Shown in pieces: positions 22,640 through 34,600 of a stretch of 64,000 bases of DNA (position 1 is the stretch's first letter; each line of letters begins with the position of its first letter). Origin of the DNA: Semisulcospira habei (Eukaryota; Mollusca; Gastropoda; Semisulcospiridae). The position numbers and the translations under genes were made by a program. The DNA lies in contig BTPG01000002.1 of NCBI GenBank assembly GCA_036245525.1, forward strand, positions 122,250,451 to 122,314,450, read 5' to 3'. The notes under the pieces are model-generated. The model saw only the letters and a program-made list of their open reading frames with translations. It did not search any database and was not told where the DNA came from.

Positions 22640-25600
22640 CTGCAACAAAAGGTGCAAACATCACAAGAATCGCAAAGCCACAGGTCATGTACACGACTGT
22701 TCCGCATCATTTATCTGACCATCTGTGACTCGTCTCAGCAGGTGTTTAAATGTTGAATGGCAATAGTACACGTACCTGCAAAAATATTATGTCTTGTCAA
22801 CATATACTTTATTTTTTATTTATTTTCGCCTGTCACCCCTACCAGGGTATAGGCCGTCGACGAGAGACCTCCAGCGACTCCTGTCCTGTGCTTCTCCTTC
22901 GATTTTACTCCAGGTGGTTCCCATTCTCTTGATGTCTGCTTGGAGGTCTCGACGCCAGGTGTTTCTCGGCCTGCCTCTTTTCCTCTTCCCTGGGGATTCC
23001 ATGACAATGCCTGCCTAGTGATACTGGAAACTGGCTTTCTCAGACTGTGACCAATCCATCCCCATCTTCTTCGCCCAATTTCATTCTCTGCTGTTATCTG
23101 CTTGTCAACATATATGCAACACTTTTTATGCATCTGTCAACCTCCCTTTACCCTTAACCTTTAGAATTAGTCAGCCACATTAGCATGCATAGGAAGGTAA
23201 GCCATGTCTGAAAGGTTTGCAAAAATGCCAATCAAAAAAAATTAAAATTTTAAAACAAGACTTTTTTCTTTACACGTTTCCTGACCTCTTGTGACCCTTG
23301 ACCTCTGAGCGGGGTCGCTCAATTCAGTATGTACAGGAAAGACTTATCATAAGGCATCTGTACACCAAGATTGGCTTTGATGTGGAAAATAGCATTTAAT
23401 AAAGGACAAATTTTGTTTAAAATATTTTACCTATTTCTTGACATACCGTGACCTTGACCTTTGAGCGTGGTCACTCAAATTGGTTTGCCACAACGAATCC
23501 TTGCACCAGGAGAAGATTGGTGAGTTTTTGTAATGCGTAGATTCGCTGAGAATAGACCAGAACGTTCGAGCAAAATCACGCTCTATCTAGTGACGCATTG
23601 TGTCGCCAGTGTTGACATTTTGCAGAGACATTGTATCAGTGTTGGTGCATTTGGGAATGCATTGTATGGAGATCGCATCGCTGAAATAAAATATTGTTGG
23701 AACTGTTACTCCAGTGTAGTCTACATCCTTAAGCCACGTGTGACGGGTTGCACCTGAGTGAAGTTTCTTTAAAAGAACCTTACGTGCATGCGTCTAGTGT
23801 GATATCATACTACGTCTACGACTCAACACGTAACATTTTGGCACCTCTGACGGTTGGCTCAGTGGAAAGGGTAGCCAGAGACAACAGCCTGCAGTGAAAC
23901 GCAGAGATGACAACATCGCAAATGGAGACATTCCTGAAAATTGGAAAGGAATGTGGACTCGAAGAAGCTCAATTCCTCGAGTTTGTAAAGGAGAGAGAGG
24001 AGAAAGAAGAAAAGAAACGAGAGAGAGAAGAAAAGGAGAGACTGGAGAAAGAGGAAAGACAAGAAAAGTGACGAGTTAGTTAGTTATTTGGGTTTAACGC
24101 CAAGCAGGCAACTAAGGCCATCTCACGGCGGGAAGGTTAAAAATCTGGTCAGCCAGACTAAAAGAAAGGTCTTAGACATGATGTAAATATACCTTAAAAA
24201 TATATCAGGTTAAAATGTCGCACAGGTCTTTAAAGAAACGTCGAAAGACTCTCAAAAAGGTCAAAATAATAGAAATATCATAGTCTATAAACGCTCAAAT
24301 CTTATTAAAAATATGGCACTCTCTCAGAAAACTGAAGATCTTGTCCGGGGGCACATCCCGGAACAAAACCTTCAAGGAGTCTGCTGTGAAATGTTTATGC
24401 CTTGTGTCGATTAGATCAGCACAAGACAACAAAAAGTGTTGAACAGAGTACTGCTCGTCGCAGGCGTAACACCATGGACGCTCCTCCTGTTTTAGTAAAT
24501 AAGAGTGCGTAACATACGTGTGCCCGATGTGGAGCCGAGCCAGGACAGTCTCCTCACGGCGGCTGCCGCAGCGATAAGGTAGACCGTTGGACAACTTAGG
24601 AAGGGCTTCATGCAGCTTGTTAGCTTCCTCTTTGTCCCACTCGGACTGCCACTCACGGGCTACGTACGCACTAGTCACATGTCTAAAATCACTATAAACA
24701 GTCTGTGTGTCAAGGACAGGGTCATTGCGTGCATCGTTGGCAGCAGAATCTGCGATCCTGTTTCCTTCGATGCCCACATGCCCTGGGACCCAAATAAAAA
24801 TGATGTCATAATATTCCTTCATCAAGTCCGCGTGGAGCTCTCTGATCTGCACCAGCAGTGGGTGGTCATTTCCCGTGCCCTGAAGGGCCTGCAGGGCAGA
24901 AAGAGAGTCAGACAGAATCAGGAAGTTCCTTTCTCTAGATCGATAAGCATGCCTGAGTGCCAGCAGAACCGCCTGCAGTTCCGCACTAAATACAGATGAG
25001 TGGTCTGGGAGGCGGTGCTTAAATGGGCGTCTAGGATGGTGAGAGGACACTGCGGCCGCAGCCACTCTCCCATCCTCAGACTTTGACCCATCCGTATAGA
25101 TACGACAATAGCCAGGAAAAATTGAAAGCAGTTCATTGAGGCTCTGTTGGTATATGGCTGGTGGAGTAGAGTCTTTCTTGTGGGCAGTCAAGTCCAGCAA
25201 GATGTCAGGAACTGGTAAGAGCCAAGGTGGAGTGATGTGTTGCAGGGATTCCGAAACTCTGTCCAGGTGCAATCCGGCCGCCTGCAGATGAGGTCGGACA
25301 TGGAAAGAAAGTGGACGGACAGCTCCCGGATAGGTATCGTAAATCTCTGCAAACGATGGTTTAAAAACACAATCATAGGCAGGATTGTCTGGATGGGCCT
25401 TCAGTAAGAAAAGAGACGAGAGAGGGAAGAAAAAGAGAGATTGGAGAGAGAAGAAAGAGCTAAAGACCGTGAAATCAGGAAACTCGAAATTCAAGCAGAA
25501 GAGGCAGAGAAACATTGAGTGATTGATTGTACATTGCTTAACGTCCCAACAGCAACAAGGCTTTCTCAGGACGTGCCTGCACTGCTTGTGAAAAAAAAAA

Positions 25601-28600
25601 ATAAACAGAACATTGAATGTATGTCGCCAGCCGGTCAAATACGTTAAATAAACCGAACACATGGGGCTAAATAAAGCTAAGACCATTTAGCAACAAACAT
25701 CCAATATCAAGAGCTACAGGCAGTGCAGACAGTAGGGAGAGTTTTAAAAAGGCAAATGCAGGTGAATGGACAAAGGGTAGACAGAGACACATGCCCCAGA
25801 ATGGAGAGGAAAACCCACCCTGTGGGGCTGACCAGGGTGACCCTGGGAAGGCAGAGAAACAGCAAGAAGAGGCAGAGAAACAGCAAGAAGAAGCAGAGAA
25901 ACGAGGCGGAGAGGCAGCGACAACATGAAATTCATCTAAAGCAGATGGAGATAGAGGCACAGAGCCAGAGAGCTACTGAAGCAACAACCTTAGCCAGCAG
26001 AGAGCAAACAGCCCGTGCGCCAAAGCTTCCACCTTTCGTTGAAAATTCAGATAAGATGGATGCTTATCTGGAGCGATTTGAGCGCTTCGCAAGCAGCAAT
26101 AACGGGAGACAAGACACTTGGGCTATCAAACTGAGCGCCCTTCTAACTGGCAAAGCGCTTGAATTTTACAACCCGCTTGCCAAGAGAAGAAGCCGAAGAT
26201 TATACGCAGTTGAGAGCTGCCCTCCTGAGACAGTACAACTTCACTGAAGAGGGTTACAGGCGACGATTTCGGAACTGCAAGCCTGAAGAAGGAGAAACAC
26301 CCAGCCTGGAGAAATGGATAGAGCTGGCTGGTTTAAACAAAGATTACCAGGACCTGTGTGACCTCATCATCAAAGAACAAGTCCTCAATGCATATTCTAA
26401 GGACCTGGCCACCCACCTCAGGGAGCAAAAAGACCAGTCCTTAAAGGCCCTGGCCGACTTCGCTCAAAGATACCTTGACGCCCACAACATGAAGTTCGGG
26501 CCCAGCAAGCCGCAGCGTGTGTCTGCACTAGCAGAGGAAATCCACAATGTCAGAGACACCCCAAAATACATGTCGGTGGAGAACCTGACATTTTTCCTTT
26601 GTGGAAAGAGGGGACACAAGGCGATACGATGTCCTTCTAAAGATGTTCCCCGAGGCGATAACACCAGAAGATCCAACCAAGATCGCGGGATAGCAGGCAG
26701 AAGCAGTACCACGTCTCAACACAGAGCCGCTGCTGTACTAGCCAATGATGTGACGTCATCCAGTGACTTTGAATCTGGAGAAAGGCGAGTGACACCGGAG
26801 CTGATAATCTTTCCGCAAAAATGGACGCATCCCAGTAGGAGATGGGGCTACATTCTTACCAGTCTCAAACATCGCGCTGCCTGTAAATGAAGTGCCGAAC
26901 ATGCCGGTGGTGTCAGGGTTCGTCGGAAACACACCAGTGAGAGTGCTGAAAGACACCAGTTGCAGTTGTATCATCTTGAGAGAGGACCTAGTAGCTGAAG
27001 ACCAGAAGATACAGGAGTGGACAACCCTCATTATGGCTGACAGAACTGTGAGGATTATTCCCCTTGCCAATGTCAGCGTTGACACCCCGTACCTGAGAGG
27101 AGAGGTGAAGGCATTGTGCGTGAAGACACCAGTCTACGATCTTATCATCGGAAACATGGATGGTGCCAGAAACGCAGACGATCCAGATCCAGAGTGGAGA
27201 CCTGAAACATGTGCTGTTACCATAAGAAGTCAAGCAGAGAAGAGTCACCAGACCATCCCTCTAAAAGTGGCGGACAACACGGAAGCAGCCGTGGTGAATA
27301 GGGACAGGCTGGTGGAGCTACAGAGAGCCGACCCCACGCTTGACAAGTTCCGAGGTCAGGCCGAAAACATGACGCGAAAGGGAAATGAGATAACCTTTGA
27401 GACCAGGAAAAATATCCTGTACCGAACATTCAACAGCAGTGGAGATAAACCTGTGCGTCAGGTAGTAGTACCTGGGAACTCAGTTCGTCTCCGACTGCAT
27501 GGAGGAAGTCTATTGAGCATCCGACACCTTACTACCACCCCTTATCACCCCATGTGTAATGGGTTGGTTTAAAAGTTTAATGGAACATTGAAGGCTATGC
27601 TGAAGAAACTGTGTGCTGAGCAGCCAAGGTTGTGGCATAGATACATCAATGCCTTGCTCTTTGCATACCGTGAAGTTTCTCAAGCAAGATTCGACAGGGT
27701 TTTCCCCTTTTGAATTACTGTACGGCAGGACTGTAAGGGGACCCATGCACATTCTGAAGGAGCTGTGGACCAAGGATATCGACACGCCTGAGGTGAAGAT
27801 CAGCTACCAATACGTCTTTGACCTGAGAGAGAAGCTGGAAGATACCCTCAGGATGGCTCGAGAAGAACTGGGGAAGGCGCAGAACAAGGGGAAGCATTAC
27901 TATGATCGTAAGGCAAAACCTCGACGATTCCAGCCAGGTGACCAGGTATTGGTTCTTCTTCCTACTGACAACAACAAACTCCTGATGCAGTGGAATGGAC
28001 CCTACGTTGTTGACACGGTGGTTGGCATCAACGACTACAGAGTCAAGGTCAACAACAAGGTGAAGACTTACCATGCCAATCTGCTGAAGTATATTGAGAG
28101 AGGTTGTCAAGACAAACCACAACTGGCGGCATCGGTGCATCTTGCTGATGATGAAAGACTAGATGATGAGAACCTGTTTGACCTTAATGAACTCCGCCAC
28201 AAGGAGGATGTAGAAGACATCCAGTTCGGTCAGAATCTGACCCAGACTCAACGAGAAGAACTGCGCGTCCTGACTCAAGAGTTCAAGCATCGGTTTACAC
28301 CTGACCCAGGGACAACAGACACCGTCCAGCATGAGGTTAATCTGACATCAAATAAGACAGTTCGCAGCAAACCTTATCGTCTTCCTTATAACACGAGGGA
28401 AGAACTGAAAAAGTCTGTCAAGGGTTCGCAGAATTTTGGAGCGGATTACCTGAGCAGAACAGTTTAAATGAACATTTCTGTGTCCAGAACAGTTTAAAGA
28501 AACATATCGGTGTCCATGACATTTAAAGGGACATGTCTGCACTCAGGACAGTTTAAAGGGACATGTCTTCGCTAAGGACAGTTTAAAGGAATTGTGAGAT

Positions 28601-31600
28601 GATTATTTTAAAGTAGCTGATTTGATCTGATTTGGTTGTGAAATTGTATTTGTTTAGGGTTCTGTGTAGGTCAACTCAGCCACAACCGTATTTTGAGATT
28701 TGAGAAGAATTTTTTAAAAATTTCATTCTAAAGATGTTACGATTGTGGTTGTGTTGTTTTGTAAGAGCATGCATGTATTAATCGTAGGAAATGATCCGAT
28801 ATTTATTTGAGCTATCATGGTTACGAATCACGTACCGTTTTAGTAAGATTCTTTATCGTTCACGCGTAGAGTGAAATTGGCTTTGTTATGATACGCTAAG
28901 ATCAGTCTGGAAGTTTCTAGCAAAGTCGCAAGGAGAAGAGCGGTGAGTTTTTGTAATGCGTAGATTCGCTGAGAATAGACCAGAACGTTCAAGCAAAATC
29001 GCGCTCTATCTAGTGACCTTGTATGTGTGACATCAAAGTGTAGGCAACATTTTGCAACACAGTAGTAAAGCCACTCTAATATTCATGGTCATAGTTGTTT
29101 TATGTACGTGTGAATTTAGCAGCCGGTCAGTGTGTATTATGAAAGGTCATGAACGGTCTGCCATACTCTTGTGTGACGTCATTACACACTGGGATTTGGG
29201 GTTAAAATTAGCAGTCAAATTTTTGTAAACTATTGTAGTTTATTCTAGAAAGTTCTTTTTATTTAATATTTATGAGTTTCGGTTACGTGTTCCGTTCTGA
29301 TTGGTTGCGTTGTGTGAATTCGGTGGATTATTCTGGAAAGTTGTTGTACTATAAAAGTTTGTGCTGGGAAGCACGTTTGTACATTGTCATACATTGTCAG
29401 TTGTAGGGACACAGTTTATTATAGGTACGTGGCCCATATAGGGTGTACATTGTGAGAGACGCAGCGTAACGGTGGTGTACATTGTATGATTAACGCATTG
29501 TGTCGCCAATGTTGACATTTTGCAGAGGAGACATTGTATCAGTGTTGGTGCATTTGGGAATGCATTGTATGGAGATCGCATCACTGAAATAAAATATTGT
29601 TGGAACTGTTACTCCAGTGTAGTCTACATCCTTAAGCCAGTGTGACGGGTTGCAGCTGAGTGAAGTTTCTTTAAAAGAACCTTACGTGCGTGCGTCTGGT
29701 GTGATATCATACTACGACTATGACTCAACATGTAACATTGAGCAAGCAGTAGACACTTCCTATTAGTCATGTCATCGGTAATGTTTTTGAGAAAACAAAG
29801 AGGCCTCATGTATGGTTAGGAGTCTATGCGCTTTGAGTTGACAGAACTGGAAAACTCCAAAGCTGAAAATAAGGCTCAGAAAATAATCGATTGTAAACGT
29901 GTGGGTCAAGGCCAACACACACATCTTTGCACACACACGCACAACAGGCAAATCATGCACAGAAGACAGGCTGATACACAATGCGAATTTTAGCACTACT
30001 GCAGTGGAATTTCGAGAGTGGCAGTTGGGCCTGTGACCATGGTATCTGAACATGCCCGATGCTGTTTCAACTCGCCATTGGTGCTTGGTAATTTCCACCA
30101 CTGTACTCGGGTCATAGAACATCTGGTCTTCCCTGAATTGTGTTATGGAAAACCCTGCAATGTGTACTTAGTGCTTAGCAGATGACTGTGAAGAGTGAAC
30201 CTGTTCAGTTAAACCGTCGGCCAGCTGATGTCCCAATGAGTCAAATGAATCCTAGCCGTCAGCATGAAAGCACCGTGCTGCCTGTTATGCAGCTGTAGCC
30301 GAAAGTCTACCTTTGGGAGCCGAGCCCTTAACCCCTGTGTATGCAGCCACCAGTACTGTAAACAGCACATGTGGCTGCATGCACAGGACGGTTTAAGCTG
30401 AAGGTACCTACCTGGTTGGTCACACTGACGAAGACGGCCAGGAGGAAGACGAAGCACTGCCAGTTGTACTCAGCCTGAATTTCCTCTGGTGACAGTGTCA
30501 GAAAGCGGTACGCTATGTTCGCCAGGAATGGGACTGTGACAGCAAAGTTGTCCCCATTGGTCTCAACAAAATCATGGCGTGTGATGGCAGTGGGGTCTAT
30601 ATGGTGCTCCCGGAATGGACGTATAAAGGCCTGAAATCAGACAGGTGAGCATTGTGTTGAGTTTCCTGTTACTAGTGCTGGGTATTTTGTGCAAGCAGCT
30701 ACCACTACTTTTCACAGTACCATCAGCTTAGCAGCAGTGGTTTGCTATACGGACCCTTGTAGGTCTGAGAGAAGTCAGACACATTGTATCGCAAATGGTC
30801 AAAGGCCCAAGGGGTACAATGGTTACTCTGACCTCTCTCAGGCCTACAAGGGTCCATGTAGCAAACTCCTGCTACCAATAACATGTTTGTTTTCATTCCT
30901 GCTATATTTGTAAATTAGTAAAGTTTATGGTGTCAGAAGTGGTGGAGAGATTGAGAAGAGTGAGTGAAATTTGGCCAGTCAGTAGAGTTTGAGAAGATCA
31001 TTCAAAATGCTGATAAGGGTGATTTCTGCGCTGTGGTTTTGCCAGTATGCAGACTGAAAAGGGTGCAGAAGAGCACAAGTGGTGAGGTGGACATAAAGTT
31101 GAGAGCAGGGAATGGGTTGAGCTCACAGAATGTCAGATTCATTTTCTTATCAAGTCAATTGTGTTTGCAATGTTGTGGGGGTCATGGGCTTGAAATAATT
31201 TAGGAGTGCCGGTACATTTCGGGTCTGGAGGGCTGAGTTGCTGCTAGCTTTTCTCGGTGAAAAAGATCAAAAAGATTTGTGTGAGGTCAGCTTCTCAAGT
31301 GCAACAGACAACATTCTACAAGGGAAATCCATATTTATGTTATACATGTAGTGAACGGAAAACAGTGACCTGTCCCATCTGTAATCAAACTGGAAACATT
31401 GTAACCATGTGGTTCTGAAAGACACACAGCTCTCTTTCCCACAGAAAAATAGTTGAAATATGACATATTTTCTGACTCATCTACATTTGTATTAAGTGTA
31501 TCATTTTTTTTACATTTTAGGTCTTGCTCCAGTACTTGTTTCTAATTTTCTCTTTTTCTGAGTGTCCTATTTAACATTGTTACCTTTCAAAAGAGACCTC

Positions 31601-34600
31601 CACCCTTTACGTGAATGTACACTCCAACCAAGGTAAAATTTGTGATCAAGCTAACTATGCAGTGTTAAGTGTGTGCAGAAGTTGGGCAATCATACTGCAG
31701 GTGTTTGAAACTGTGAGAGCAAAGTTTCTGATCAAAGGTCACTTGTGTTACAGTGTCCCATGAACAGAACTGTAATTCAAACTATTAACCCATCTGAGGC
31801 TAAAAGTTTTACTGGTAAAAGCTTTATACACTGCCATATGCAAGCTACATTACAGTACTTACAGATAAGGATATAGACCCAAGGCTTTAGTTCAAGGGTG
31901 GTGCCAGAATACCTTGGCGCCTAGAGGTGGCACTACCCTTGAACTATTTTAGTCAAACTTATTTCACACACTGGTGTATTCTGAAATATACAAACCCTCT
32001 AATTTTGTGCTCATCACTGTTAAACAAGGTGTCCTAGAGTAGAGGTACCAACCTGAATTAAGTCAAACCTGTTCATTACTAGTGTGTTTCAGCAATATAG
32101 ATGCCCCCGTGTACGCAAGGTACCTTAAAGGCTGTTCTTAATTAAACGAACCTTAGTTCACGAACTCTGACGATCTAGAGTTCACGATCTAGGGCGAACC
32201 AGGTTGGTTCTTAATTGGACGATCTAAAGATACGGCGAACCCAGTTCGAAGTAGTTCATGAACCTCGGCAAACCATAGTTCGCCGTTGGAAAACGTTCGC
32301 TCGACATGTCGAGCGATCCAAGGCGAACCTTTTCTGATTGGTCAAAACTTGTACCCTCTACTGCATTGGAGATAAGAAGATAGTCACTGATACAAACAAC
32401 TATGGCGGACAGCGATATTTCACTCGTGTGAAGAACAAGACCTATTTTTATTGATTTGTGGGAGGCGCAACGCTGTTTGTGGGATCGCTAATGAATCATT
32501 CAAATCGCAAAGCGGCATAGCTGCAGCCATTTGAACACCTTCGCAGACAGTAAGTACGCCAAATCAAGCACTTCAGTTAAGAAAGAGAACCATGGCAAAC
32601 CCGTTTTGCTGAAGTTCGTCTAGATTCATTCAAACTCAATTAAGAAACAAACCAAAAGATAGCCAATCTTCTCCGATCTAGGTTTGTCGATCAAGAATTT
32701 GTCCAATTAAGAACAGCTCTAAGGGAGAAATATTAACTAGGCACAATATTGCACTAGAATAATTTAGTCTGCTGCATTTCTTTTTATGAATTCATTATTT
32801 TTCATATTCACCAATGATCAAGGTAACATAATAAAAAAATTTAGCTTTCATTGGTTACATTATAAATGTTTAGTCCAGTTTGCCACCTCTAGCAAAGCTT
32901 GACAGATCTGCATTGTTACTCTACTCAAATGACTTAGGGTTGTGAAGAAAAGCACAAGGAAAGCAAAAGGTGATCAGGCTGCCATCGACCTTAGTTGGGG
33001 TGCGCATGCTTGTGTGCATGTTGGATACCATAAGCCTGGGGACCTGCACATTACGGGTCCACTCAGGGAGACAGAGACCTGCCCATGTTATAACAGACAG
33101 CATGACCTTACAGAGGCAGAGGTTCAATGAGATAAACAGCTGAGGAAGAGCAGTGGAGGACTTTGCTCTAGTTATGACACCTTGCACGCAGATGAGCTCA
33201 GTTTGACAAATTCAGATAACCTAACAAACAACATGGTAGAGAGTGCAGTGACATTATTAGGCATTAGATAATTAACCTAATTAGCCCGTTCAATGCCAGC
33301 TGACACAGACTGTGTTTCTGCAATCTTTGTTAATTCAACACAAGCAAACCCTAGCTGTCCCATGAACATATTCAAAGTGGTGTCAACAGGAGGCACAGAT
33401 CATCATGAGCCCCTCAACTGCGGGGGTTCATGAGGATCTATACCTCTTGTAGTTGGGTTGATTGATTGTACATTGCTTAACGTCCCGACAGCAACAAGGC
33501 TTTCTCAGGACGTGCCTGCACTGCTTGTGAAAAAAAAACTAAAGAGAACATTGAATGTATGTCGCCAGCCGGTCAAATACATTAAATAAACCTAACACAT
33601 GGGGCCTAAATAAAGCTAAGACCATTTAGCAACACACATCCAATATCAAGAGCTACAGGCAGTGCAGACAGTAGGGAGAGTTTTAAAAAGGCAAATACAG
33701 GTGAATGGACCTCGGGTAGACAGATTGATTGATTGATTGCACATTGCTTAACGTCCCTACAGCAACAAGGCTTTCTCAGGACGTGCCTGCACTGCTTGTG
33801 AAAAAAAATAAATAAATAAATAAACAGAACATTGAATGTATGTCGCCAGCCGGTCCAATACGTTAAGTAAACCTAACACATGGGGCCCAAATAAAGCTAA
33901 GACCATTTAGCAACACACATCCAATATCAAGAGCTACAGGCAGTGCAGACAGTAGGGAGAGTTTTAAAAAGGCAAATACAGGTGAATGGACAAAGGGTAG
34001 ACAGAAACACATGCCCCAGAAGAGAGAAAAACCCACCCTGTGGGGCTGACCAGGGTGACCCTGGGAGGGTAGACAAAAACACATGCCCCAGAATAGAGAG
34101 AAAAACCCACCCTGTGGGGCTGACCAGGGTGACCCTGGGAACTAAAAAGTAGTTAACCCCACCCAAGTCCCCCAGGGCAGACCCGGGTGGGGTTCTTGTA
34201 GTTGGGAGGCTAACCCCAGATTTAATCCCAAATTTTGGACGTGTCACCTAATGACAATGTACTAGTTGCAGAAGATGGATCGACCTGACCATAATTCAAG
34301 GGTAGTGCCAGATTAATTGGCACCATGAGACACCAAGCTACGAAATATGGTGCTACCCTTGCATTATCATGGTCGTGTGCCGGGGCTAGATAAGTACTTA
34401 TCGTGGTAACTGACACAATAATAAACAATAGTTAACTTCCCTCAAATAACTTGAAAATCAGTATCTTTTTCCCACCGGTAAATGCAAAAGCATGTATGAA
34501 AGTGACAAATATATATACCAATCAGCCATTATAACAGTGTTATTATAAACAGATACATGTACAATCCAAAAAGTGTACAGAACGGACAATTTATAAATAC

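Larger units (their letters stand above)
23907..26800 (+). pseudogene. gag of the LTR retrotransposon, interrupted twice and frameshifted
   Basis: ATG at 23907 opens [16 protein letters not shown], followed by a Glu/Lys/Arg coiled coil. The frame is broken by the LINE at 24076 and, 95 bp after it ends, by the 385-type retroposon at 25515. It resumes at about 25860 ([16 protein letters not shown]), then [20 protein letters not shown], a capsid-like start, and after a further frameshift at about 26165 continues to the zinc knuckle near 26595. The knuckle reads [14 protein letters not shown]: its first Cys is Phe (TTT for TGT), so the CCHC box is incomplete. Gag would form the particle and bind RNA; this copy cannot. 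Confidence 0.8.
23505..29737 (+). mobile_element. LTR retrotransposon (Ty3/gypsy, Gmr1-like order), decayed and nested
   Basis: Bounded by a shortened 5' LTR (23505-23835) and a fuller 3' LTR (28593-29737) sharing long near-identical stretches. Inside are a primer-binding-like site, gag with a coiled coil and a degraded zinc knuckle, protease, integrase pieces, the start of RT and the last residues of RNase H. Two later insertions lie in gag (24076-25405 and 25515-25848). No envelope gene was seen. The element lies in PEDS1 intron 4 in antisense. Order and condition are set out in the separate entries. Confidence 0.85.

Noticed and set aside
24295..25686. A 463-codon minus-strand ORF as one gene
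   Set aside because: Only the part up to 25405 belongs to the LINE RNase H. The first ~94 codons lie beyond the insertion point, in host gag and the retroposon, and are a chance extension.
25723..26247. ORF start at 25723 as the gag start
   Set aside because: Its first ~42 codons are retroposon sequence; the true gag ATG is at 23907 before the insertions.
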